The notes under the pieces are model-generated. The model had not been told where the DNA came from. It searched no databases and saw only the letters and a program-made list of their open reading frames with translations. Source: CAVXYG01 sp963766005 (GTDB lineage Bacteria; Actinomycetota; Actinomycetes; S36-B12; GCA-2699445). From it: a stretch of 64,000 bases of DNA. Where the stretch lies: NCBI GenBank assembly GCA_963766005.1, contig CAVXYG010000006.1:186001-250000 (forward strand), in the 5' to 3' direction. Positions within the stretch are counted from its first letter, which is position 1; every line of letters starts with the position of its first letter. Positions 48,486 to 57,949 of this stretch are shown here, piece after piece. Position numbers and translations under genes: made by a program.

Positions 48486-49209
48486 GGGCCCGGACACGGG
48501 GGTGTCACCAGCCGCAAAGTGGATCAGTTGGACTGCGGTCGCGAAAGGTTTGGCAGGCGGCCCGGGCTCCGGCGCGAAGCCGATCCGGCCGCTTCCCTGG
48601 GGCGCCTGCATCCCATGGGTCGGCGGCTGGGTCGGGCCAGCCCTTCGCGGGCCGGGCAGGACCTCGCCACCTGGAAAGGCCGGGCCTCAGGCATCGACTC
48701 CCCGTCTCGGTGCGGCCGCAGCCACTGCCAGCGGCATGGGCCTCAGGTTCCGTGGCCGGGGGCCCAGTTGCCGGTTGCGCCCTCCTGAAACCCGTAGTCC
48801 CGGAGGGTCCAACTGTCCAGTGTGGGGGCCATGTCCTGTTCTCTCTTGGCGCACCGGGCGGCGGGGTGACTTCGCGCAGGGGGCGGTCGCCAGAACCTGC
48901 ACGACGAAGCCCGCCCCGGGTACTGCGCAGCCGCATCCAGGGAGCCACTGGTGGACGCGCGCGCCGCGTGGCACCGTGGTCGGGTGCGTACCGGCGCCGC
49001 TTGCGCAGACTGGCGAACTGCGCCTCCTCCGATGCATCGGGGCCGCGCCCTCAGCAGGCTTGACCAGGATCTGGGTCGACCCCGCGAGCGCCCTCGGTCC
49101 CGCCCCCGTGATCCGGTTCCCGGGGTCCGTGCAGTGGCTGAGCGGGTGCTGCCAGCCGCGTTCGCCCGGCAGCCTCGGATGCTCTCGCTCGCGCCTCTGT
49201 TCGGAGGTG
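48486..49209. other. Gap without a supported gene
   Basis: No start, ribosome site or recognisable domain. A few protein-like stretches on the minus strand near 48745-48830 cannot be tied to a family. Confidence 0.35.
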
Positions 49210-50161
49210 CTACTCGACGGGGATCTGGGCCGCGTTGGCCGTGAGCCAGGCGTCGAAGGTGAGCAGCTCGGGGTTCAGTGCTCGTGCAGTGTCGGCCGAC
49301 CGCAGGCCGAGGAACTCCTCCCCAGCGATTGCCTGCCACTGGTACATGTTGCCCATGTCGTCGGCGCCCGGGAAGCCGAGCGCGCGGTAGTCGTCGAAGG
49401 GCATGTCGTAGAAGGAGACGGGGCGCCCGAGGTGCTTGGCGAACGCGGCCGCGAGCTCCGGGCCGGACAGCGTCTCGCCGGCGATGCCGACCGTCTGGCC
49501 GACCATGCTCGTGCCCTTGCGTGAAGATCCCGAAGACCACCTTGCCGACATCGCCGACCGCGATGCCCGGCAGCTTGCCGCCACCGAGCGGCAGCGCCAG
49601 GACCAGGCTCCCGTCCGGGCCGGGGTGCGGGCCCTGGCCGAAGTAGATGAAGTTCTCCCAGTAGAACGCGACCCTCAGGAAGGTCACGGGCACCTGCTCG
49701 GCGACGAACACCGCGTCGGCCTCGCCCTTGGCATCGAAGTGCGGCACCTTGTACTTGCCGTGCAGCGTCGGCATCCGCTCGTCGGACAGCGGGACCCACG
49801 CGCGGGTGTCCTCCAGCGTGGACCAGACGACGTGCTCGACGCCGGCCGCCTTCGTCGCACGGGCCAGGGCCGTGGCTTGAGCGATCTCGCGCTCGGGAGA
49901 CATGTGCTCCCAGAAGTTGGTCACCAGGAAGGCGCCGTGGGCGCCGGCGAAGGCCGCCTCCAGACTCGCCGGGTCGTCGGCGTCGCCGGCCACGACCTCG
50001 GCACCCGCCGCGGCGAGCGCCCGGGCCTTCTCCGAGGACGGGTCACGGGTGATCGCACGCACCGCGAACCGCCGGTCGGGATCGGCAAGAATGGCGCGCA
50101 CCAGACCCCCGCCCTGCGCTCCGGTGGCTCCGACGACGGCAATGGTCTTCTGCTCCGGCAT
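49210..50161 (-). CDS. NmrA-like NAD(P)-binding protein, one frameshift
   Basis: The N-terminal 215 residues form an NmrA/atypical SDR Rossmann fold: IAVVGATGAQGGGLV (the GxxGxxG loop), AITRDPSSEKA (NADP phosphate region), DADDPASLEAAF and HVVWSTLED. Near 49515 the match shifts frame (VVFGIF, then GTSMVGQTVGIAGETLSG) and continues to a stop at 49210 with a normal C-terminus (FDAWLTANAAQIP). One indel therefore splits the gene. Such proteins bind NADPH and either sense redox state or reduce small molecules. AAGGA lies before the ATG at 50161. Confidence 0.8.
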
Positions 50162-50886
50162 GGTCCTGCTTCCTTGAGGTCGACATCACTGAGAAGAGCG
50201 ACGCTGGCCTGCGACGAGTTGCATCGACCGACACGTCGAAGACACTGCGGCCGAGCCTACCCGAGCGTACTGATCCGTTCGCCAGTGCCGGACCGCTGCT
50301 CTCGTCCGCCCACGCCCGGCCCCGACGGCGACGCCGGTCGCACACCGGGCCCTGCAGGTGTTGCACCCCGCCGTGAAAGCCGCCCTTGGCGGTCCAGCCG
50401 ACGCACCGCCGGTGACGACCGCGCACCGTCATGCTCGGATGGCATGCGACGCTCCAGCCGCTGCGGCTCCCAGTGGCTGTGTCATGGGAGGCGCCCACGG
50501 TCATCCTCGGATCCGGTGTGGATCTTCCCTGGAGGCCTGTCGGAGCCTCCCCCGCCATCGCGCACGCGCCGCGTCCATTGATGCGAACCGTCCCGCCAAG
50601 CGCCGGTCGCGGCCCGGGCTGGGGCGGGTCGTGCCGCGGATCTCCCCGCGCCGCTGCGGACTTGACGCACGATGAGTGACCGGGGCTCAGGCGCCGCGAC
50701 CGCCGGAGCCGTTCTCACTCGCGCCCCTGCCCCTCGGGACACGACGACGCTGCCGGTGTGGCTGGCCCCAGTCCGCGACGTGCGGCTCACGCAGGGCCGC
50801 CACGGGACGATGCCGCCGCGCGCTCGGCCTGTCCGGTGCCCATCAGCCCGGCACCCGCGACCCGGCCCGAGCGCGCCCGATCCGAC
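50162..50886. other. Gap, nothing supported
   Basis: No gene or repeat seen between the NmrA gene and an alpha/beta hydrolase relic. Confidence 0.4.
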
Positions 50887-51195
50887 TCAGAGAGCCGCGG
50901 GCAGCGGTGCTTGGAGGGCGGATGTGAGGAACTGGATCTGGTCGCGCACCGCCCCTTCGAAGCCCTCGCCCACGTCGATGTCGAAGTGGCCGAGGTCGAA
51001 CTCCTTGACGGTGGCGCGGGATCCGGCGCGGCGGGCGGCGGCCCGGGCGGAGGAGACAGGGGCGACAGTGTCGCGCAGGCAGATCTGCACCAGCCAGGGG
51101 TCCGGCCGCCCGCGGCCCGCCGCCCATTCGGGCGCGGCCTGCGGCAGGCTGCCCATCGACTCGGCGTACCTGCCCCGGATCACGGCGGCGCCCCG
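50887..51195 (-). pseudogene. Alpha/beta hydrolase, C-terminal relic
   Basis: A minus-strand frame ending at 50887 keeps the last 65 residues of an alpha/beta hydrolase: PWLVQICLRDTVAP (strand with the acid Asp), then VKEFDLGHFDIDVG (the catalytic His) and a final helix (VRDQIQFLTSAL). The nucleophile region and everything before are missing. The divergent neighbour is truncated at the same place. Confidence 0.6.
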
Positions 51196-51204
51196 GACTC
51201 CGGC

Positions 51205-51490
51205 GCGGGGTCCCCCTGGATGTGGCAGGGCCACCTGCTGTTCATCCCCTGGCACGGGACCATGACCCGCGAGGTCTACGTCCCCAACGAGCGCATCGTC
51301 GACCACTCCTCCACCGATGTGGTGTGGAGCTCCCACCTTCGACGCCGATGACGCGGGCACGACCCTCACCGTGGAGGTCGAGGTCTTCAGCAAGATGCCG
51401 TTCCAGGTATCGAGGACAAGGTCGCCTGGCATGGCGATCAGGACCTCGACACCGGGTTCGGCACCTTCAAGAAGGCGATCGAGGAGGCCC
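51205..51490 (+). pseudogene. SRPBCC (START-like) protein relic
   Basis: Read across three frames, the plus strand gives MWQGHLLFIPWHGTMTREVY, VPNERIVDHSSTDVVWS, then TFDADDAGTTLTVEVEVFS and VAWHGDQDLDTGFGTFKKAIEEA. This is the second half of an SRPBCC/polyketide-cyclase-like domain. Frameshifts are needed near 51335 and 51405, and the N-terminus is missing. Confidence 0.6.
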
Positions 51491-51983
51491 GAGGAGGCCC
51501 GCGGCGGCCCTCGCATCTCGCCTCGCTGCCCGGCGGATCGACCGCGCGTTGCTGCGGCCTTGGCCGTGCGCCGTTCCGCCGCTGCGGTGCGCCGGCCAGA
51601 CTGCCCGGACGACCGGATTCGCCCATTCCCCGCAGCGGGGAGGTCACCCGAGTGCGCCTGTCCGAGGCCTTCGGCCCGGCACGCTCGAGGGGGCCAGGAG
51701 GTCGTGGACACCGCCTCCTGGACGGCATGGTGTGCAAGCACCCGCACCCGATGGGCGCGGTCCTTCGTCCGGCGACCAGAAGGGCCATACCGTCCCCCAT
51801 CGACCATGACCATCGAGATTGGCGCCCGGGTCGAGGATGTGCGCGGGTCCGGTGTCCGACCCGCACCGGTGAAGCACGGGCGATGGCTCGGGCAACGGGT
51901 CATGGTCACCTGCAACGGACCTTGTCCGACGCGCCGCTGGTTGCGGCCGACCGGCATTGCGGACCGGTTCCGCGGGCTTCGCC
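51491..51983. other. Gap upstream of the UvrD-like gene
   Basis: No supported gene. The last 40 bases hold the promoter of the helicase gene. Confidence 0.4.
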
Positions 51984-51989
51984 TATGAT
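51984..51989 (+). promoter_or_regulatory. -10 element TATGAT, leaderless helicase gene
   Basis: TATGAT, 7 nt, then the ATG at 51997. The earlier in-frame ATG (51985) lies inside the element and is unlikely to be used. Confidence 0.55.
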
Positions 51990-51996
51990 CGAACAC

Positions 51997-54015
51997 ATGT
52001 ACGCACAGGATCTGCTCTCCGGGCTCAACGAAGAGCAGTTGGCGGTAGCGCGGTTCGACGGCGGGCCGCTGCGGGTGCTGGCCGGCGCCGGGACGGGCAA
52101 GACCACGGCCCTCGGCGGCCGCGTCGCACGGCTGGTCGCCGAGGGCACACCCGCCGAGCGCGTCCTGCTGCTGACCTTCACCCGCCGGGCCGCACGGCAG
52201 CTGGTGGACCGCAGCCACGCCCGGCTGGCGCGCGCCGGGCACCGGTCGGGCCGCATCTCCGGGGGCACGTTCCACTCGGTCGCCCACCGCACGCTGCGCC
52301 AGCACGCCGCCCGGCTGGGACTGCCCGAGGGCTTCTCGGTGCTCGACCCGGCGGACGCCTCCGATGTGATGGACGTGGTCCGCGACGAGATTCTGCAGGG
52401 CCTGCCGGAGGTCCGCCGGGTGCCGCGCAAGTCCACGCTGCTGGACATCTACTCCCGGGCGGTGGACACCGGGACGCCGCTCGGCGACGTCGTCGCTGCC
52501 ATCGCACCGTGGGCCAGCGACCAGATCGAGGCCATCGGCGCGGTGTGCAAGGCCTACATCGGCCGCAAGCGCCGGCTGGGGCTGCTGGACTTCGACGACC
52601 TGCTGCTGCACTGGCGGCAGGCGCTGCGCGACGACCTCGTCGGCAAGTCGCTGGCGGACCAGTACGACCATGTCCTCGTCGACGAGTACCAGGACGTCAA
52701 CGCCCTGCAGGTCGAACTCCTGCAGCTGCTCCGCCGGCACGACGATCGAATCACCGTGGTCGGCGACGACGCACAGGCCATCTACTCCTTCCGCGCCTCG
52801 GACCCCCGGCACATCCTGGCCTTCGACGAGGACTTCCCCGGTGCCGCGACACTGCAGCTCAGTGTCAACTACCGCTCCGGGCAGGCCATCCTCGACACCG
52901 CCAACGCCATCGCCGACGACGCGCCGGCCGGGTTCTCGGCCAGGCTGCGGGCCGCGCCAGACGGTGCCGCCAGCACCCCTCGCCTGGTCCGCTGCGCCGA
53001 TGAGGACCACCAGAGCGTGGCCGTGTGCGAGCAGATCCTGGCCCATCGGGAGTCTGGAACCGCGCTGAAGGAGCAAGCGGTCCTGGTGCGCGCCGCCCAC
53101 CACAGCAGCCGCCTGGAGATCGAACTGGGCCGGCGCGGCATCCCGTACGTCAAGTACGGCGGGCTGCGCTACCTCGAAGCGGCCCATGTGAAGGACCTGC
53201 TCGCCGCGTTCCGGATCGCCGATAACCCCCGCGACGAGGTGGCCTGGTTCCGGGTCCTGCAACTGCTGCCCGGGGTCGGCCCGGCCAAAGCGCGCCGCGC
53301 CGTCACCGCCCTGGGCCTGCTCGCCGACGGCGAGGACGCCGAGGTGATGCTGCGCTGGCCCCTTGCCCTGGCCGAACTGCCCGCCGGCGCTCAGACTCCC
53401 GCCCAGTCGCTGGCGGCCGCCGTCGGCGCCAAACAGGCCGAGCCGCTGCGGCAGGCGATGGTCCCGCTCATCCGCGCCGAATACGACAACCCCGAGGAGC
53501 GCCTCGCCGACCTCGACGTGCTCGTCGCGGCTGCCGCCGCACTCCCCCGCCTGTCCGATGTGGCCGCCGATCACGCCCTGGAACCCCCTCGGTCCACCGG
53601 CGGCCTGGCCGGCCCGCCCTCCGTGGATGAGGACTGGCTGGTGATCAGCACCATCCACTCCGCCAAGGGCCTGGAGTGGGACGTCGTGCACCTGATCCAC
53701 GCCGCCGACGGCAACATCCCCTCCGACATGGCCCTGCGGGATCGCGACGGCCTGGAGGAGGAGCGGCGGCTGTTCTACGTGGCCATGACCCGCGCCCGCC
53801 GGGACCTGCACGTCACCGTCCCGCTGCGCTACCACCATCGGCCCAACGGGGACCAGCATTCGTGGGCGCAACCCTCCCGGTTCCTCACCGAGAACGTGCG
53901 CGCGACGATGCACGAGACCACCCTCCTGCGGTCCGACGCGTCGGGCACCGCCGACCTGGCCACGGTGGACACCGCGAGCGCCGTGGACGCCGACTTGGCG
54001 GGCCTGTTCGGATAG
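51997..54015 (+). CDS. UvrD/PcrA-like superfamily 1 DNA helicase
   Basis: A 672-residue 3'-5' helicase with a complete motif set: Q-motif (LNEEQLAVA), Walker A AGAGTGKT, DEYQDVNALQ, GDDAQAIYSFR, SVNYRSGQ, STIHSAKGLEWD and the final VAMTRARRDL. It resembles UvrD2-like actinobacterial helicases; the HRDC and C-terminal zinc-type extensions of UvrD2 proper are not obvious. It should unwind DNA in repair or recombination. The start at 51997 is set by the TATGAT element. No operon partner; the downstream region holds a hemolysin III relic on the other strand. Confidence 0.9.
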   Translation: MYAQDLLSGLNEEQLAVARFDGGPLRVLAGAGTGKTTALGGRVARLVAEGTPAERVLLLTFTRRAARQLVDRSHARLARAGHRSGRISGGTFHSVAHRTLRQHAARLGLPEGFSVLDPADASDVMDVVRDEILQGLPEVRRVPRKSTLLDIYSRAVDTGTPLGDVVAAIAPWASDQIEAIGAVCKAYIGRKRRLGLLDFDDLLLHWRQALRDDLVGKSLADQYDHVLVDEYQDVNALQVELLQLLRRHDDRITVVGDDAQAIYSFRASDPRHILAFDEDFPGAATLQLSVNYRSGQAILDTANAIADDAPAGFSARLRAAPDGAASTPRLVRCADEDHQSVAVCEQILAHRESGTALKEQAVLVRAAHHSSRLEIELGRRGIPYVKYGGLRYLEAAHVKDLLAAFRIADNPRDEVAWFRVLQLLPGVGPAKARRAVTALGLLADGEDAEVMLRWPLALAELPAGAQTPAQSLAAAVGAKQAEPLRQAMVPLIRAEYDNPEERLADLDVLVAAAAALPRLSDVAADHALEPPRSTGGLAGPPSVDEDWLVISTIHSAKGLEWDVVHLIHAADGNIPSDMALRDRDGLEEERRLFYVAMTRARRDLHVTVPLRYHHRPNGDQHSWAQPSRFLTENVRATMHETTLLRSDASGTADLATVDTASAVDADLAGLFG

Positions 54016-54029
54016 TCGAACCTTGTACC

Positions 54030-54325
54030 GCAGGCTCGGGCCACCTGGGCGACGGTCGCGAAGCCGAACGCCGATGCGATGGCCGGCAGGGAGGGCACCG
54101 CGACCCATTCCATGGCGATGGAGGAGCCAACGGTCAGCCAACGTGGCGCAGACAGCCAGGCGATCGGCAGCAGCTTCCCGATCACGGCGATCACCCACAC
54201 CTGCACGAGGATCGTGGTGCCCGTCGAGCGGTCCGGCATGGCGACGGCCAGCAGGGGGTACGACCCGGCGATGAACAGGTAGATGTTGGCGTGGTCCAGC
54301 CTGCGCAGGAAGGCAGCCTGGCTCC
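54030..54325 (-). pseudogene. Hemolysin III family relic
   Basis: The minus strand, read in two frames, gives FLRRLDHANIYLFIAGSY, then MPDRSTGTTILVQVWVIAV and WLSAPRWLTVGSSIAMEWVAV. These are consecutive parts of the hemolysin III (YqfA/PAQR-like) membrane protein, including the LDHANIY motif. The first 80 and the last 80 residues are missing. Confidence 0.6.
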
Positions 54326-54368
54326 TGGGACCCCTCGTACGGTCCTATCGGAAACCTCGCCGCCGTGA

Positions 54369-54374
54369 CACGCT
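54369..54374 (+). promoter_or_regulatory. -10-like CACGCT before the flavin monooxygenase
   Basis: CACGCT, 6 nt, then the ATG at 54381; NANNNT leaderless layout. Confidence 0.3.
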
Positions 54375-54380
54375 GCAGTC

Positions 54381-55619
54381 ATGGACGCCGAGCGGATCGA
54401 CACACTGGTCATCGGTGGCGGTCAGGCCGGTCTGGCCACGGGCTACGAGTTGTCCCGCCGCGGCGTCGAGCATGTGATCCTCGAGCGCGACCGGGTGGCA
54501 AGCATGTGGCGGGGCCTGTGGGACGGGTTCTGCGTCAACACGCCGAATTGGAGCCTCTCGCTGCCGGGCCACGCCTATGCCGGCGGGGACCCCGACGGCT
54601 TCCTCACGAGACAGGGCATCGTCGACTATCTCCAGGACTACGCGGCCCACGCTCAGGCGGCCGTCCGAGAAGGGGTTGGAGTCAGCGCGCTGGAGCCGGC
54701 TGGCGACGGCTTCGACCTGACGACCGATGAGGGGCCGATCGCGGCGCGGTCCGTCGTCGTCTGCACTGGAGCCTTCCAGCAGGCATTCCTGCCCCCCGGC
54801 GGGAACGAGTTGCCGGACGGACTGCTGAAGATCACCACCCGGGACTACCGATCCCCGCAAGACCTGCCCGAAGGCGTGGTCCTGGTCGTCGGTAGCGGCC
54901 AGTCCGGGTGCCAGATCGCCGAGGAACTCGTGGACGCCGGACGCGAGGTGATCCTGTCGTGCGGCCGGGCCGCCTGGGTGCCGCGACGGATCGGCGGGCA
55001 CGACGTCTTCTGGTGGGCGATCGAGTCCGGATTCCTGGATCAGCGGGTCGAAGCGCTGCCGTCCCCTGCCGGACGGCTGGTCGCCAATCTCACTGCTAGC
55101 GGCGTGGCCGGCGGCCATGACCTGCATGCACGATCCCTGCAGGTCAAGGGGGTCACGCTGACGGGGCACTTCGCCGGCCGGGAGGGAAGGTCGATCCGCT
55201 TCACCGACGACCTCGCCGCCACCGTGGCCTGGGGGGACGACCGGTACCTGGAGCTGCGCAGCGTCTTCCAGGCCATGAGCCGGGAGCGGGGCCTCCGCGA
55301 CCCGGGCATGCCCGACCCGGAACCGTTCGCGGCGCACCCGCCGGACGCAGTGCCGATCGATGCCCTGGGCGCGGTGGTCTTCGCCGGCGGGTTCCGCTCG
55401 GACTATGCCGACTGGATCGACGTACCCGGCGGCTTCGATGAGATGGGCTTTCCCGTGCAGCACGATGGTGCGAGCACGGTGGCGCCGGGCCTGTTCTTCA
55501 CGGGCGTGCACTTCTTGCGCACCCGGAAGTCGTCGTTGATCTGCGGTGTTGGCGACGACGCGGCAGTCGTGGCCGACGCGGTGACCGCCCACCTCGACCG
55601 CAGCAGCGGTCGGGGCTAG
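54381..55619 (+). CDS. Flavin-containing monooxygenase (CzcO-like)
   Basis: A 412-residue FAD/NADPH enzyme. The FAD loop is GGGQAGLATG (12-21), the NADPH loop is VGSGQSGCQIAEEL near 170, and between them CTGAF marks the FAD-binding ATG-like motif. WDGFCVNTPNWSLSLPG after the FAD helix and the late PGLFFTGVHFLRTRKSSL are typical of CzcO/YUCCA-type monooxygenases. It should put one oxygen atom into an organic substrate at the cost of NADPH. The ATG at 54381 gives the normal N-terminus. Downstream on the same strand lies a P450, with 760 nt between. Confidence 0.88.
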   Translation: MDAERIDTLVIGGGQAGLATGYELSRRGVEHVILERDRVASMWRGLWDGFCVNTPNWSLSLPGHAYAGGDPDGFLTRQGIVDYLQDYAAHAQAAVREGVGVSALEPAGDGFDLTTDEGPIAARSVVVCTGAFQQAFLPPGGNELPDGLLKITTRDYRSPQDLPEGVVLVVGSGQSGCQIAEELVDAGREVILSCGRAAWVPRRIGGHDVFWWAIESGFLDQRVEALPSPAGRLVANLTASGVAGGHDLHARSLQVKGVTLTGHFAGREGRSIRFTDDLAATVAWGDDRYLELRSVFQAMSRERGLRDPGMPDPEPFAAHPPDAVPIDALGAVVFAGGFRSDYADWIDVPGGFDEMGFPVQHDGASTVAPGLFFTGVHFLRTRKSSLICGVGDDAAVVADAVTAHLDRSSGRG

Positions 55620-55879
55620 ACGACGGGTCCGACGCAGCAGTCTGGCCTGAGATCCGCTCCTGGCCGGATTTCTCACGAGTGCCAGCCGCTCCCGTGTGCC
55701 CGCTGGCAGCCGGCGCGGCACACCGCCACAGCTGTCCGCAGAGCGTCGCCAACCGGTTGCGACGGGCCGGTCCGTCGGACCGACCGCGCCGAGGCCGGCC
55801 GTCTCGCAGCGCCAAGGCCTTACTGGGCGGGGCCGCCTCAACCGTCTGCAGGCGGCGGCCCGGGTTGCAGCGTCTCCCC

Positions 55880-56095
55880 AGCAGGACCGTCATCGCCTCC
55901 CCGGTCTCGACCGGGCGCCTCGATGCGGTTCGGGTCCTGCTGTCGAGCAGGTCATAGGTGTGCGCCGTCAGCTCCAGCGACAGGCGTAGACGGCCTGGCG
56001 CGGCGTCGGAGTGGCCGAGCATCTCGCGGCCCGGGTTGGTGCGCGGCTCCCTGAGGGACGCGGCCCACGGGTGCCGACTGCGGACCTCCCGGGCA
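55880..56095 (-). pseudogene. Possible second integrase relic
   Basis: A minus-strand frame keeps SRHPWAASLREPRTNPGREMLGHSDA, given in parts as RHPWAASL and TNPGREMLGHSD, which resembles the HxxR and LGH(S/T) region of phage integrases. The sequence is degraded and the nucleophile Tyr is uncertain (AHTYDLL). The rest of 55620-56377 shows no gene. Confidence 0.35.
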
Positions 56096-56377
56096 GACAG
56101 GCAGCGGTGGCGGGCGGCGGGCTTCCCGCGCAGATCGGTGGGCGGCCAGTCGATCTGGGCCAAGGCCCGGTCGACGACGATCGGCATGCTGAGGGCCGGG
56201 CGCCAACGGTTGCTCCCGGTGCTTCGCGCAGTGCCCGGCCTCGCGTTCCCGGTCGAGCCCGTCGCCGCCCGCTTTGGGGACGATCACCTGCCAGCACTAG
56301 GCTTCCTGGAGCGGCGTCCGGCGCGTGACTGCAGGCTGGCGCCCGAACCGGGCTCCGCCGCGCCGTTGGGGGAATGC

Positions 56378-57826
56378 ATGTTGCCGAAGATCAGCGTCCC
56401 GTGGCGGCAGACTCCCGTTGCGCGGCCGCCGGGACCGAACCAGACGAACCTCGACCTGCTGCGCGAAGGGATCGCACAACTGCTGGGCCGTGGAGTGGCG
56501 CGGCACGACTTCATCGCCGAGATGGTCGGCGCCCACGGGGATCTGGTCGACGTCCGCGACCCGAAGCACCTGTACCTTGCTTCGCATCCGGACATGGTCC
56601 GACAGGCGCTCGTCACTGACGGGCGGATCACGAACAAGGGCGCCGCACTGGAGTTCGCAAGGCGGTTCCTCGGCGACGGGATCCTCATGGCCGAGGGCAA
56701 GCAGCAGTTGCGCAACCGCCGACTCGTAGCACCCGCCTTCAGCAGCGAGAGGATCGCGCACTACACGCCGGATATCACGCGACTGGTGGCTGCGTTGGAC
56801 GAGGACTTCGGCCACCGCGTGGACCAGGGGCTAGCGGAAGTCGACATGGCCGCGGAAATGGGCGCGCTTGCGCTCCGCATCGCAGGGTTCACCCTGCTGG
56901 GAGTCGATCTGTCGCACCGCGCCGCCGACCTCGCGACCGCGCTCACGGACGTGCTCGAGCCCTTGGAGTACATCACCAGTCCGGCCGCGGACCTCATCCT
57001 GCGCGGGCCCACACCCTGGGCCCGGCGGGCCCGCCGTGGCGCGGATGTGATCCACGAACTGGTCGATGACATCGTGGCCGAGCATCGGGCACGTCCAGAG
57101 GACTTCCAGGACGACGTGCTGTCTTCCCTCCTCGGTGCCCGCGGCGAGGAGGGCGAGCAGTTGTCGGATGAGCAAATCCGAGCCGAGGTCACCACTCTGC
57201 TGCTCGCCGGCCACGAGACGAGCGCCAACCTGTTGACGTGGGCCTGGTACGCATTGGATGCCAACCCCGCGGCTGCGGCCCTGCTGCATGAGGAGATCGA
57301 CCATCTGCCGGACGGGCCGCGCCCCGAGGACGCCTTCGCCCCGGCGCTTCCGGTGACTCGCGCTGTGGTCGCCGAAACCCTGCGCCTGCACCCGCCGGTG
57401 TGGGCGGTCGCACGCCGGTACACGCAGGATGCCCAGATGGGTGACCACGTGATCCCCGCACAGACCGAGGTTGTGCTCGCACAGTGGGTGGTGCACCGGG
57501 ATCCGCGGTGGTGGGGCGACGACGCAGGGGAATACCGTCCGCAGCGCTGGCTCGCCCCCACCGCGGACGGAGGGTCCAGATGCCCGTTCGACGAGCGTGC
57601 CCCGGGCCAACCGCGCTACGCCTTCTTCCCCTTCGGCGCGGGCAGACGCGTCTGCGTCGGTGAACAGTTCGCCTGGGCCGAGGCGGTTCTGGCCCTGGCC
57701 GCACTTGCCCGCAACTGGGCCCCGACCCTGCGGCCGGGGTGGGCGGTCGATGAGGAGCCCCTGCTCACCATGCGCCCGCTGGGGGGCCTGCCGATGACCC
57801 TGGTGCGGCGCGAACCCGTTGCGTGA
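56378..57826 (+). CDS. Cytochrome P450
   Basis: A 482-residue P450 with the full motif set: the I-helix oxygen-binding AGHETSAN, the K-helix ETLR, the PERF-region analogue YRPQRW and the heme loop FPFGAGRRVCVGEQF with the proximal Cys at 426. It resembles bacterial CYP102/CYP4-like forms in length and in QLRNRRLVAPAFS near residue 110. It needs a ferredoxin or flavodoxin partner, which is not adjacent. Substrate unknown. The ATG at 56378 has GGGGGA 4 nt upstream; the frame is open far upstream but not protein-like there. Neighbours are monooxygenase and dehalogenase-like genes. Confidence 0.93.
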   Translation: MLPKISVPWRQTPVARPPGPNQTNLDLLREGIAQLLGRGVARHDFIAEMVGAHGDLVDVRDPKHLYLASHPDMVRQALVTDGRITNKGAALEFARRFLGDGILMAEGKQQLRNRRLVAPAFSSERIAHYTPDITRLVAALDEDFGHRVDQGLAEVDMAAEMGALALRIAGFTLLGVDLSHRAADLATALTDVLEPLEYITSPAADLILRGPTPWARRARRGADVIHELVDDIVAEHRARPEDFQDDVLSSLLGARGEEGEQLSDEQIRAEVTTLLLAGHETSANLLTWAWYALDANPAAAALLHEEIDHLPDGPRPEDAFAPALPVTRAVVAETLRLHPPVWAVARRYTQDAQMGDHVIPAQTEVVLAQWVVHRDPRWWGDDAGEYRPQRWLAPTADGGSRCPFDERAPGQPRYAFFPFGAGRRVCVGEQFAWAEAVLALAALARNWAPTLRPGWAVDEEPLLTMRPLGGLPMTLVRREPVA

Positions 57827-57949
57827 TCGCCGGCTCGGCCCGTGCCAGGCGTGGTGCCGACGCAGATCACGGTAGGCGGCGCCGGCCCTCCCGACTCTCC
57901 CGCGACGATGCTGGGCTCACGGCGGACCAGGCCGGACCAGGAACAACAC

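Noticed and set aside
55958..56377. A 140-residue N-terminal extension of the P450
   Set aside because: The sequence before 56378 is not protein-like, and the ATG at 56378 has a GGGGGA site and gives a normal P450 length.
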